Below the pieces are notes generated by a model that was given only the letters and a program-made list of their open reading frames with translations, had not been told where the DNA came from and searched no databases. From the NCBI GenBank assembly GCA_015178975.1, contig WHVD01000015.1, positions 682,001 through 746,000 on the forward strand: a stretch of 64,000 nucleotides of DNA, given 5' to 3'. The stretch is from Hysterangium stoloniferum (Eukaryota > Basidiomycota > Agaricomycetes > Hysterangiales > Hysterangiaceae). A program made the translations under genes and the position numbers. Positions 23,588-34,900 of the stretch are shown piece by piece (the stretch's first letter is position 1; each line of letters starts with the position of its first letter).

Positions 23588-23904
23588 ATGTGTTATAGTC
23601 TATTTGGATGACATTTTAGTATTTTCCAAGATCTCATACTTCATGAACAGGTCCATGAAGTTTTCTGAAGACTCTGAAAAAACTGTCTTTTTGTGAATGG
23701 TAAAAAATGCTATTTTGACATGGACTCTATTGAATATTTAGGTTTCATTATTGGACCTGATAGTTTTCATATGGATGAAGCTAAAGTTCAAGTTGTCTGT
23801 GATTGGCCTGAACCACAGGATATCCAATCTTTTCTAGGCTTCACAAATTTCTACCATCAATTTATTTGGAACTATTCAGATATTATAATACCACTTGCCA
23901 GAGG

Positions 23905-23956
23905 GTGGGGAGAGTAAAACAAGGTTGTGGGGGGCCAAATGACTGGGATCCTAACA
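23905..23956 (-). mobile_element. Truncated inverted LTR end
   Basis: On the minus strand this begins TGTTAGGATCCCAGTCATTT and continues with a CCCCCCACAACCTTGTTTTAC-like stretch, matching the first 50 bp of the LTRs at 22202 and 26229. It abuts the point where the reverse transcriptase frame ends (IIIPLA). It is probably the outer end of an LTR whose rest was lost. Confidence 0.6.
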
Positions 23957-24243
23957 ATTGACATAAGTTGTGCATTATCATTGTCAAGGTATGCATCTCT
24001 ATGTCTTAATTAACTTTATTGATCTGTATACCAAGTTGTGTTGGGATTATTGGACCCAATGGAGTGGGGAAGTCCATAACCAGCTGTCCATGTACATATA
24101 CAGTAAGTAACAAAACTGTTGCATGTTTCTTCATTTTGAAAAGACCCTTTAACACTGGCTCAAAATAAATTCTTAAAATTCTGAATAAATTATAAAAGAA
24201 GCTCTAATATCACTAAATGTTGATTACATAATCTTTATGTCAT
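23957..24243. other. AT-rich flank of the Tc1/mariner relic
   Basis: No gene. TACAGTAAGTAACAAAACTG at about 24099-24118 looks like the outer end of a Tc1/mariner terminal repeat, but no convincing matching end was found downstream. Confidence 0.4.
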
Positions 24244-25822
24244 ATGTCAATTTATGACCTTAATCATTTAAGTCAATATTCTGTTGATGCTGGCCATATA
24301 GCTAGCCACATTGCAGTTTCTACTGGTCATAGCATTGGCACAGTCTATAGGCTTCACTCTAAGTATCATTCTCATCTCTTGAAGTCTATTGGTGGTCATC
24401 CCTCCAAGCTTTCCCCTACCAACATTCACTATGCACAGTGTCTCATCAGCTCTGGGATGGTTGACACTGCTTTTGATGTGGCCAAAGCCCTTAGGAATGT
24501 CACCAACCAGTCCATCTCTATCCAAACTGTATGCAATAGTCTCAAGATGGTCAGGATGAAGGTGGTAAGGGGGGGGGGTCCCTTTTCAGCAAGAAGCATA
24601 TGAAGGTAAGGATGGACTCTGCTGCAGCACATCAGCATTGGACTGTGGATGACTGAAAGAAGGTGGAAATCAATAGGCTGGGATCAGATGGTAGGAAGTG
24701 GATGTGGAAAAAGGCAGGGGAGGGCTTGAGTGATAGGCTGGTTGTGAAGAGTGGTGGAAGTTCTAACCATTCTATATACGAAGAATATCGACCGTTTAGG
24801 TACGACATGAAGATCTATTGACTGTCTAAGTCTAATACAGACCAAACGGGTATTGACTACTTAGTTCAATACGGTTGAGTGAAATAGCTATCTAAAGTAG
24901 AGTAAAGAGCTAAAGGGAATAAAGGGAATCGACTGCTAAGTATGATTCCGAAGGACTGCTCGAGTGTAGTAGAGAGTAACAAGAGAGTCGAATAATAGAG
25001 TAGTGTGGATGTAGTCCATGCGGGTTGAGATATAGATGGAGTTTCGACTGGTACAGTTTGAAACTCTGATTGTGTAGATAGTTAAAGCCTGTCTGTGACG
25101 GTCGAGATGATACCCCAATCACAACTTACAGGACACTAACTGGTGTCTGGGTAAGTCGTGGTTGTGGGGTAAAAAGTGTCTGAGTTCTAACTACGGGCGC
25201 TAGAATACATAAGTCTGGCATGTATGCACCCACAAGAGTCGATGTACCGCATACATAGGTCATCGAACTAAATATAAGTATATAATAAAATAGAGAGAAA
25301 GTAGAAATAATAATGGAAATATAGTATGGGCTCATCCAGACTATATTTCCTGAGTATATTTTGCTGTACCTCTCACACTGGTTGAGGGAACCCTGAAGTT
25401 TGGTGGTAAATCTTTGATAGTATGGGGGTGCACGCTGTGAGGGGGGATTGGGTATGCATGCAATATTGATGGAAGGATGGATGGGGATCTCTACATCCTG
25501 ATTCTGGGGTAATTCTACAGATAATGTCATCTTCCAGCATGGATAACCCTCCCAACCACACTTGCAAGAAGGTTCAGACTTGGTTCCAAGACAATGGGTT
25601 CAGAGTTCCCTCATGGCCAGCACAGTCTCCTGACCTTAATCCACTGAACACTTATGGAATCACCTGAAGAGGAGTTGGCAGGGTATGAAAATACACCCCA
25701 GGATGGAAGAGCTTTGGGAAAGGGTGGGGAGGAATGGTACAAGATTGGTGCAAAAGTGTGTCAGGATTTGATTAAAAGTATGCCTAGGAGGTTGCAGCTG
25801 TTTTGAAGGCAAAGTGTGGTTA
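24244..25822 (+). pseudogene. Tc1/mariner transposase, split by an insertion and frameshifted
   Basis: DDE transposase relic. The N-terminus has helix-turn-helix character (LSQYSVDAGHIASHIAVSTG, then GTVYRLHSKYHSHLLKSIGG). The catalytic part follows as INRLGSDGRKWMWKKAGEGL, then after the insertion LVEGTLKFGGKSLIVWGC, the GYACNIDGRMDGDLYI segment, DNPPNHTCKKVQTWFQDNGF, SPDLNPL and ELWERV. The first catalytic Asp segment (usually WSDETK) is missing, a Trp has become TGA, and single-base losses occur around the second Asp and the Glu. It is inactive. Confidence 0.85.
24745..25377 (+). mobile_element. 633-bp insertion in the transposase, flanked by CTGGTTG repeats
   Basis: CTGGTTG stands at 24738-24744 and again at 25378-25384. 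Removing the insertion and one repeat gives DRLVEGTLKFGG in frame, the expected transposase sequence. The insertion starts TGAAGAG and ends CTCTCACA, so it has TG...CA ends and could be a solo LTR; the 7-bp duplication is longer than the usual 5. It encodes nothing recognisable. Confidence 0.75.
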
Positions 25823-26228
25823 TATCATGAATATAAGTAGTTTTGTGGGTCAGAGTGGTCAGCACCCTTCCAATGAATCTCCTGTATATAGGTATTTGTA
25901 GTATTTCCATATTTGGATCTTATGTAATGGAATTGTATTTCAACAATCTAGATGTGATAGAGCATATTCACAAATATTTTCGATATTGTTGCATTTTTAT
26001 TCTCTGAGCTACTAGGGATGTAAGTCCAAAGTACCAAACATTGGAAAGGTTTTTGAGGCACTGTATGGTTCCACCCTGCCTTGTTTCTTGTTTGCCTATT
26101 TTATATTTTTATCTCACCAGATTAGTAGTGTAATAATCTTTAGTTCTACATAGTCTAGCATACAGTATGTTTGTACTTACAATCTGATCAAAAAATCAAC
26201 CTAGCACTGTCTTAGTATTCTATCTATC
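25823..26228. other. AT-rich interval
   Basis: About 400 bp between the transposase relic and an LTR, with nothing recognised. Confidence 0.4.
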
Positions 26229-26790
26229 TGTTAGGATCCCTATCATTCGGACCCCCACAACTTGGTTTTACCTTCATAACCCTCTGACACCCCACTATCA
26301 GTACCCCTGACCACAGTATTACCACCTGCAGCATCCTGACACCTGTCTTTCTGTAGATTACCTTTTTGGTCATTCTGTCCCATCATCCATTCTTCATGTA
26401 AAGCTTATTTGCCACCTTATAACCTTTAGAATACTTGTGTTCCATCACATTTAGTTTTAGTTTTATCCTTGTTCTTTCCCTGCTTCCCTTGACCCATCAT
26501 GACTTCTCACTTCCTTGATCAGCCTTCTGATCACCTGTTACACTTTTGTATAAAAACCCTATCATGTATGCTATAGTTCTTCAGTTCTAATATTGACTTA
26601 GATTACCCTCCTTTGTTTTAAAGTCCCTTTTGCCTCTTCCTAATTCTCTTGAAGACATTATTGGCTAGCTGCAACTCTTACCTCCATGACCCTTAGCATT
26701 TCAGCCTTCCAGCCGATTCAGCTAAGTATGTATCATCTTTAGTCTAATTCATACTACTTTCTCTTCTTGAAATACTGGAACACCCTAACA
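26229..26790 (+). repeat. LTR copy related to the 22202 insertion
   Basis: It starts TGTTAGGATCC, ends CCTAACA and matches 22202-22769 along its length, including the GACCCCCA start, the CTATAGTTCTTCAGT-like middle and the AAATACTGGA end. Homology continues for about 20 bp past the end (TTCATGTGGAGG). The true LTR may therefore be longer and this copy truncated. No obvious target duplication. Confidence 0.7.
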
Positions 26791-27595
26791 GTTCATGTGG
26801 AGGAGCAACACAGGCATCTACATGTGTGACACTGCACATAGTATATGAGTAGTGGCATAGTAGATCACAGAGTCACAAGGATAGGTATCTGATCTTAATT
26901 AAAGTTCAATCATTTGAGTGACAATTTTATATTCACAATATTCAGAAATACATTGATTATTGTGAAGATATGGCTACTGACCTCTGGAATTTAAACTCCG
27001 GTGCACTCGCCATATCCCGGAAATCAGAACTGCCCAGTCCCCACATCCATATGTATATGGTTAGCCCGGAATCCTGTGACCAAGTATGAGTCATTAGTTG
27101 CAAATACTCTCTATTCGATCTATCGTCAGATTCTTATCTTCAACTTAACTTACATTGACGCTGATCTACTTACGGGCTGGTAACCGGTAAATAACGAACT
27201 GAAAAGGATTTCTATGATCATCTCGAATGATAGCCCATTAAATTCTCAAACAATTCATTAGAACGAAATCTTTGATACGCGAATGGCAGGCGCCAAAAGA
27301 ACCAAGTAGTCATCATGCAAAATATGTTAGGCCCTGGGTTTCGGTTAACTCAATCGCGGACCCTTGCCACTCCCATGTGTTCCTATCAAGCCCATCGTAG
27401 AATTGTATGTTCGTCGCTTCTAGCTTCTTAGCGCCCATATAAAAGTGCCCCGTAAGGAATATGGATCTATGCCCAATTTCCCGTTCCCTTTTCCCCAAAC
27501 CGGTATTGTATGAAGTAACCTTTGTCAATTCCTCCCCGGTGTCACTTGGAGGCAGCCTAGCATCCACCTCACTCCGTTACAAACATCACAGCAAT
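26791..27595. other. Interval between repeats and transcription factor gene
   Basis: The left part is AT-rich and probably retroelement tail. The right part (27300-27595) is of normal composition and would be the promoter of the Zn2Cys6 gene. Small ORFs show no motif. Confidence 0.4.
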
Positions 27596-28340
27596 ATGCC
27601 TCCCACTCCAAAATCTGACACTAGACACTTGCGCCAAGATAACAACGCTCCGTACACAGAGAAGAAGGGACCAGAACAAGTCTCATTGGTGAGGAGAACG
27701 GCGAGTTTTGGTTTCCGTTGACCATTTTTAAATTTTACTTACACTCCTCCCCGTTAGGCATGTCTTCCGTGTCGTCAGAAAAAAAAGGTGAGAACGCCCT
27801 TCTAATACCCTGCATGGCTTGGTTTACCTTGTATTTAGAAATGCGACGGTTTGAAACCGACATGTGCTAATTGCGCGAGGAAGCTACGGGACTGCACCTA
27901 TGATGGTCCCGAAACATGGGGTATGACTTATATGCATCTCGTGTCATTAAAAGTTCTGACGTTCATGCGGTCAAGGCCCTACGCGTCGCGCTAGGTTACG
28001 AACCCAGCAACTAGCCACTGAAATCGAGGCGTATCAGGAGGAGGTGCAACGCCTGAAGCAGGAGCTCCACGTGGCTCAAACGGCCCTACATCAAGCTCTG
28101 CAGCTAGTAGCCATTGCACTGGACATTGAGCGTGGCGAAAGCAGAGTGGTAACTGCGAGCAACGAACCAAACTCGCGACTACCTAACGAAACGGTGCCAA
28201 CGCCTCCACCCTATAGGGACCTATCGACTATGTCCCCAGCCGTTCCCGAGAGCACATCAGAATTAGATGTGCAAAATATTTTGAGATACTCGTCTCAGGA
28301 GCAGACTTATGAGAGTCTAGAACTTGATATGGGGGAATAG
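27596..28340 (+). CDS. Zn2Cys6 transcription factor, intact N-terminal part
   Basis: Fungal binuclear-zinc-cluster DNA-binding protein. Exons 27596-27688, 27758-27787, 27839-27920 and 27976-28340 give 189 residues. The cluster is ACLPCRQKKKKCDG followed by CANCARKLRDC (Cx2Cx6Cx6Cx2Cx6C), split by an intron. A leucine/glutamine-rich coiled coil follows (ATEIEAYQEEVQRLKQELHV), as is usual for dimerising members. Translation ends at TAG TAG (28338-28343). The frame beyond these stops still looks like protein up to about 28436 (EPVPPIFLGLKLAENVQNIL). The original protein was therefore longer, with the regulatory domain encoded downstream. As it stands it could make a DNA-binding domain without its regulatory half. 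Confidence 0.8.
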
Positions 28341-28440
28341 TAGCCAGCGGCCGCAACAACCATTGTCCAGGCGCAAGAGCCTGTGCCTCCAATCTTCCTG
28401 GGGCTTAAACTTGCTGAAAATGTTCAGAATATTTTGTGAG

Positions 28441-28830
28441 TAACGGCCATCATCACTGTATATTAGCCCTTTCGCCTGATGTGTACAAGAGCGCGACTCG
28501 CTCGGGCAGTCGTTAATGAAGAAATACTTCGCAAGTATTATAGTGGCCCTAATACAATCCAGAAGCCCCTGGATTGTTACGCGAATTTTACGTCCTGCAG
28601 CGTCCAAAGCATATTTTGTCCGTTGTCGAAAACGAGTCTCATATTGGAGCTTGTCGGAACCCCTGGTGAATTGACAAGCGACAGCAAATATGGCGTGCAC
28701 CAAAGCATCATGATACCCGCCATTGTCACTGCCATGCCGTAATCTGGTGACTAACACCGCCGGATGCAAGTCCAAACCCAATTGGCCTGCATGAGGTAGG
28801 AAGGCAGGGATTCTGGACGAATTTCAACGT
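28441..28830 (-). repeat. Inverted segment inside copy 1 of the regulatory half
   Basis: The minus strand here reads ESLPSYLMQANWVW, GSDNGGYHDALV, GLLDCIRATIILAKYFFIND and SRSCTHQAKGL, while flanking exons read on the plus strand. The same segment lies upright at 29660-29940. The upright copy gives the ancestral orientation, so copy 1 suffered a local inversion of about 390 bp. Confidence 0.8.
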
Positions 28831-30552
28831 CGTTTATACTTCGTTTAGGGTCCAACAAAGTGTCGCTATTGTTCCCGGGACCCGATGTCGCAGAATATGC
28901 CATCATCCAGAACATATTCGGGATAGATCGTGTACCTATCAATCTTGTAAGATTTGTCAAATCCCCTATCAAGTAGTTTCGGTTCTAATGTTTATATAGG
29001 TGCCGTCACCCGGGACGATGCAACTTGGCACTTAAACATCGTCACCCGACTGCTTCACATCTTCACCACTGTCAGCGTCGTCTACACCCATGGTTTCATC
29101 CTATGTTGGTCGCAAAGGGAGTCCTCTGCAGCCAGCTGCACTCATTGCACTCCGTGCACGTTGCGCTTATTTGATTTGGCAGGCTAGTCACCATGAGAGC
29201 TTGAGTTCTGGTGATTAATACCACCATCATCTTTGTCAAAAGCTGACGCATTGAATGAATGTTAAGTCCAAGCTCGCAGGTCCCTGGCAGGGGGGGAACG
29301 GCTCAAAAATGATCTGCCCTCAATCTACCAATCGCTTTCGCCAATACAGTCGTCACAAATCGATAGTTGCCTCGATTTAATCATATTCAGCATGAATGTA
29401 CAGACATACACGGCGATTTTTAAACTGGCGAGAACAATGGGCCCGCAAAATGCCCATATTGTTCTCGATGACTATGTGGGGGAGATCATGGCACTTGTTA
29501 AGGAACTGCGGGACGAGGACTATTCACTACTTGACCCTGTTGTCAGCGTAAGTCTTGCACGCCTTGTCCATAGCCACTCGGTTTGACCTGATTATGAGAC
29601 AGTTATGCTGGCAGTGGTCTATCGAGGGCATATTAGCGGCGATCGAAGCAAATCAATATAGCGGCGAGCATGGCAGTGACAATGGCGGGTATCATGATGC
29701 TTTGGTCGCCATATTTGCTGTCGCTGGTCAATTCACCAGGGGTTCCGACAAGCTCGGCCAATATGAGACCCGTTTTCGACAACGGGAAAAATATGCTTTG
29801 GACGGTGCAGGACGTAACGTTGACGTAACAATCCCAGGGCTTCTGGATTGTATCAGGGCCACTATAATACTTGCGAAGTATTTCTTCATTAACGACTGCC
29901 TGAGCGAGTCGCGCTCCTGTATGCATCAGGCTAAAGGGTTTATACTACGTTTAAGGTCCAAAAAAGTGTTGCTATTGTTCCCGATGTCGAAGAATATGCC
30001 ATCATCCAGAACGTATTCGGGATAGATCGTCTCGTATCGGCGTATACCAGAGATAAGGAGGTATTTCCGGCACATTTTGTTAATGTACCTAGCAATCTTG
30101 TAAGATTTGTCAAATCACCCTATCAAGTAGTTTCGGTTCTAATGTTTATTTAGGCACCGTCACCCGGGACGATGCAACTTGGTACTGAAACTTCGTCCCC
30201 CGACTGCGTCACACCTTCGCCAGTGTCTTCGTCGTCTACACCCATAGTTTCACCCCATGTTGGTCGCAAAGGGAGTCCTCTGCAGCCAGCTGCACTCAGT
30301 GCACTCCGCGCACGTAGTGCTTATTTGAGTTGGCAGGCTAGTCTGCGCGAGAGCTTGAGTTCTGGTGATTATTATTACTATCATCTTTGTCAAAAGTTGA
30401 CGTATTGAATGAATGTTCAGTCCAAGCTCGCAGGTCCCTGGCAGACGCGGAACGGCTCAAAAATGATCTGCCCTCAATCTACCAATCGCTTTGGCCAATA
30501 CAGTCGCCACAAACCGATAGTTGCCTCGATTTGACCATATTCAGCATGCATA

Positions 30553-30776
30553 TTGTAAGACTAGTATCTGCTGCAGGCGCAGACAGACACTAGAATGAGT
30601 GGTGGGGAATAAAATGACTGCTTTATTGAAAATCCACATGTACATACTAGTGGGAACAATGAGAGGTGAGGACAATGGGATGTGAGAACAATGGAATGTG
30701 GACAACAATGGAATGTGGATAACAATGGAACCAAATATTACCAAATCCCAGTGTAGGGAGTTAACACTCCTTTACA
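30553..30776 (+). mobile_element. Insertion of about 225 bp in copy 2, LTR-like ends
   Basis: Copy 1 reads straight through CAGCATG-AATGTACAGAC (29388-29406). Copy 2 has about 225 extra bases between these words. The insertion has TGTAAGAC near its start and CTTTACA at its end, and internal imperfect repeats of GGACAATGGAATGTG. The ends resemble a short LTR or MITE. No clear target duplication was found. Confidence 0.5.
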
Positions 30777-31190
30777 ATGTACAGACGACATACACAGCGA
30801 CTTTGAAACTGGCGAGAACAATGCGCCCGCAAAATGGCCATATTGTTCTTGATGATGTAGGGGAGATCGTGGCACTTGTTAAGGAACTGCGGGACGAGTT
30901 CACTACTTGACCCTGTTGTCGGCGTAAGTCTTGCACGCCCGCTCCATAGCCACTCGGTTTGACCTGATTATGAGACAGTTATGCTGGCAGTGGTCTATCG
31001 AGGGCATATTAGCGGCGATCGAAGCAAATCAATATAACGGCGAGCATCTTAATAGGTCTCGTTATGAAGTCCAACATATACTTTCGGCGATACACAAGCT
31101 GGCAATTACCCAGCCTATAGCAGGTGTGTTACTCAGTTCTATATCTCTTGGAAAATCATCTCAAACACAACATGGAAGCCTGCTACATTG

Positions 31191-31993
31191 CTAGCGTCAC
31201 GATAAGGTGTCAAAATATGGGGATCATGATCTTTTCCTAGATTTTATGTCTTTCTCTTGGTGGTATGTATCTATCATCCTTGCCCCGATGTTTGCTCTTG
31301 ACAATATTCCGTGGTGCACTAGTACTCAAGATCTATCTACGAGTCCACGGCCTCCGTTTCTGCCTTCAGCAACATGTAAAGTGTGGTGTAGGCACTGATG
31401 TCAGAGGTAGCAAAATCTGCGTTAGGGTTGGAAATGCATGAACTAAATACACGAGACGCTTGTATGTATGATAAAAGCGTACAAAGTGAATTAATTCACC
31501 TACAAGTATCTCAGGTATTTGTTTCAGAAATTTCTTGCCCTAGCGTAGATTTTGTCAGCTACCAACTACACGGTTTGCCTGTCTCTCTGTTGCTCCATTA
31601 TTCACAACTCCGGAACTTTTACTTTCTCAGATCTCGGGCTTGTCTGTGTACTCGCTTCAGTTGTGGCACTAACACGTTGCTCACTTCTTTATCCATATTT
31701 CCCGTGCTACCGTTGAAACCATTTTAAAAATGACGAGGACTTTGGTATCTCTTTTATATAAGTTCACGACCTAACAATGATATCTTTGTTGGGTGCAAAC
31801 TTGTTTTACCACCTTCCCTTTCGATTATAATGTACTGGCATTCAACGAGACAGGTACTTCGGTCCATTAATGAATCTACATATCTGTCAGTAGTCCCATA
31901 TCTGATAATATGAGCGACTCAGAGAAGGAAAATAGTGTAGATGATACAACATTAGACATTGAAGGTTAAGACGAAAAAAAGAAATGCAAATCG
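31191..31993. other. Interval between transcription factor relic and formin 3' end
   Basis: 800 bp with short ORFs only. Convergent with the formin. Nothing recognised. Confidence 0.4.
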
Positions 31994-34900
31994 TTACGAG
32001 TCAAACATACGGCTGATGGGTCTGCTACCATCCAGAAATATTCTACTAAGAGGTCGGGCAGTGGGTCTAGCCCTTCGTTGGCTGCCATTACGAATACTAC
32101 GAATAGCTTGATCCAGATCACCCCTGCTGATTGTTCGGTGTCCATCTGGCAGGACGAGAAGAGTATTGTCCGACCCTGACGACTTGGTCTAATATACCCA
32201 TTCAGTTTAGCTACAATGTAGAATACCACAAACTCTTACTATAGGCATGGCGGTGTTTGTTGGAGCACTGATTTTAATCCTGTTCAGCGCGCGATCCACT
32301 GGATCTCCCGACCGTGCATCCACAGCTTCAACGGCCGCTTTCTGACAAATAAAATCAAACTCAGCAAGGTTCATCAATAAACTTAATCTACGAACATTGA
32401 GGGCGGTTGAAAAAGTCATTACGAGTGCAAAGAAATCCTCCGGTTTTGTAGATTCGGAAGATTCTGGATTTTCGCCATAATATTGAAGAAGTGAATGTAG
32501 GTCATTTTCCACTGTTGTGCACATGTTTCTCAGCGCATCGACCATTGGGCTGGCTTGGGATACAAAAGGCTAACAGAAGTAGTCAGCTATAAGAACGACA
32601 ATGCCTTGCAAGCGTTTGGCCAACCTGCATTACAGCCAAAAACCGATCATCTGAGGGTAGCGATCGCCTGTTCTTCATAAATTGTATCTCTGTTTTCACT
32701 TGGTGAAGCCCCAAGGAGATCACTTGCACGGAGGAGACAGTGTTCTGTACTGAAACTTATATTTCGCTCGTAAATCTTTCAGATTTACAATAAAATGCAA
32801 CTCACTACGAGCAGCAGCCTCGACGTGGGGTAAGTCATTAACAAATGCAACCACGTCAGGGTTCGATTTCATTAAAATCTGGGCAAGATAATGAAGCAGA
32901 GTAGGACAATCCGATCCTCCTTTAGCAGTTCTGGTCTCCTTCATCTACGACTTGAAAGGTGACAAATAAGTCAGACAAAAATATTGAACCGATACATACT
33001 TTTAGCAACGCCTCTAATTGGAACCCTTGGGCACCCCCTCGAAAACTCGATGCATTGAGCGCGTTTCCTAGAGTCAAAACTACCTACCAGAGACCGTCAA
33101 ATCCGATTGGAACACTCGAATAGACAACTATACTCACCTGTAATATGTGCTTAAACTTGTTTGACGAGCGCAATTCGGCACATGCGTTTCGAAGAATATT
33201 CAATTCCGGACGTATTTCCTCTATGTCAATGTCCAATCGCCTTCGGTATAGCATAGAATCTATCCTCTCAGGGAGACGGGGAATCGTTGAAATCTATATT
33301 GAGCATAAGGAGGAATAAACATCCAATCAGCAAGGTCGTCACTAACCACACTGAAATATTGATCAGCTTTCGCGAGTTTCCCTATATCTTCGAAATCTTT
33401 GATCCGCGTAATCTAAATGTTTTAAATAATGAGAAATTAAAATGACGACAAAGTGTACCTCCTCAGGTGTGGGGAGATTTTTGGCGATGATCTTTAAATC
33501 GTCGATTGAAAGCCTATCGTCGCTGACTTGAAGTAAAGCAAGTCGAACATCAGGTAGACTAAGTTTGATTCTGGACAGCATGATACCTGGTTTGCTGTGA
33601 AAAACCGTACATTCTCTATATTCCTCACTCACCAATATTTTGCGCACGAGTAATATCCAGTAATGTACTAATGGCCTGTTTCTTGAGGGCGGAAGGAGTG
33701 ACTTTATTAGGGGAAGTATTATCCAATGAAAATGTATCTTCCAGGTCCTTTAGATCCAGTTCTAGAGATATAGCATCGAGATCATTCCAGACGGTAGACT
33801 TTGATGGAGGCGTAGATAATTTATTCCAAAAAAATGGTTTCAAACGCTTAGAAGGTCGGGTGACTTTCATGCCTCGGCTTTTCCAGGCGGAAGGTGGTCC
33901 GGAGGGAGGCGGTGGAGGCGGCGGGACACCCACTGGTGGCGGAGGCGGTGGTGGCGGAGGCGGTGGTGGCGGAGGCGGTGACGAAGCTCCCAATGTCGGA
34001 GGGGGGGGGAGAGGGGGTGGCGGTGGCGGTGGCGGCGGTGATGGTGAAGCTCCCAATGTCGACGGCGGGGGAGGTGGCGGCGTTGGTGGTGGAAGATATG
34101 GCTGTCCCGACAACGGAGGTGGCAGTGGTGGTGCAGTGGTGGGTTGGATTTGTGGGTTTAGGAGTGACGGAGTCTGGGTAACTGGAGGTGGCGGAGGCGG
34201 AGGTGGAGGTGGAGGCGGTGGGGGCAGGGACGAATGAGTATGTAGTGAAGCGTCACTAACACTGTCTGGCGCTGCCGTGGCCGCACGCTTGGGCTTTACA
34301 GGAGGCGGAGGTGGTGGCGGCGGTACACGCGACTTGAACTCCTTCTCAGTCGTTACTTTGTTCTGCGATACAAGCTGAAGCTTCAAAGAATCTATCTCCT
34401 TTCGGAGATAAGCAATCTCTTCTTCCTTCTTTGTGAGGCTTTCGATGGCTTGCGACGCGATTTGTTGCGCGTCGACTTCAGCGTCATGGTCCTCGGCTTG
34501 TTGCTCAAAGTTGCTTTGAAAACGTGAATAGACCGACTCAAGGGCACGCTTCAAATACATAATCTCTTTATGTTTTTGACCCAAGTCGTCTTCCATCTCG
34601 GCGCACTGGTAAATATGCATGCTAAACAATTTTCTTGATAAGATGTGTGAATATGCACCTTGTCTTTAAGTTTAGCAATTTCGTCATTCAAACTTTGCCA
34701 CTTTGCGCGATCTCGTTCACGTTTGGCTCGGTCGTCCTTATACCTGTGTTAAAAACCACTAATATAAATATGGCTGGAGAGCTCACCGCATCTCGGGTAT
34801 CACCCGGATTCTGTGCTCTAAGTCGATCTACCTCACCTTGTAGCTGCAGAACTTGCTTCTCTTTGGAGACAAGGCGCTGTACCAAACCATGGAAGTTCTG

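Larger units (their letters stand above)
21076..23905 (+). pseudogene. Second Ty3/gypsy relic (gag-pol) with two nested solo LTRs
   Basis: Plus-strand relic. The zinc knuckle CLFCGKGGYKVSNC (about 21091-21132) has Tyr where His is expected. Gag ends KPTTEPKKE then stop at 21230-21232. Pol continues with protease ALIDSGSTYCFVD (about 21385) and GYNWLT. The reverse transcriptase runs from ELLNAPWKAWIYTKVELKHT to HTCYGSFE, resumes after a solo LTR as [20 protein letters not shown], is interrupted again, and resumes as [14 protein letters not shown] and FIIGPDSFHMDEAKVQVVCD. A block of the reverse transcriptase between GSNPLL and VTELL is deleted. A Trp codon after SFE has become TAG. No LTRs of its own were identified. 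Confidence 0.8.
28341..31190 (+). pseudogene. Wrecked regulatory half of the transcription factor, duplicated and partly inverted
   Basis: Copy 1 covers about 28441-29664 and copy 2 about 29665-31190. Shared blocks in order: HGSDNGGYHDALV to SRSCTHQAKG (in copy 1 inverted on the minus strand at 28441-28830, in copy 2 upright at 29660-29940); AEYAIIQNIFGIDR (28890 and 29985); the Ser/Pro-rich QLGTETSSPDCVTPSPVSSS (copy 2, 30168); SPLQPAALSALRARSAY (30270); ECSVQARRSLADAERLKNDL (30405); VGEIVALVKELRDE (29480 and 30860); and the C-terminal SIATRFDLIMRQLCWQWSIE (29560 and 30937) with SRYEVQHILSAIHKLAITQP only in copy 2. Stops and frameshifts break both copies. Confidence 0.75.

Noticed and set aside
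24099..24118. Terminal inverted repeat of the Tc1/mariner relic
   Set aside because: No convincing reverse-complement partner was found downstream, so the element ends were not called.
33671..34237. Gly-rich plus-strand ORF of 188 residues
   Set aside because: It is the antisense shadow of the proline-rich FH1 region of the formin; the minus frame has domain structure and splice sites.
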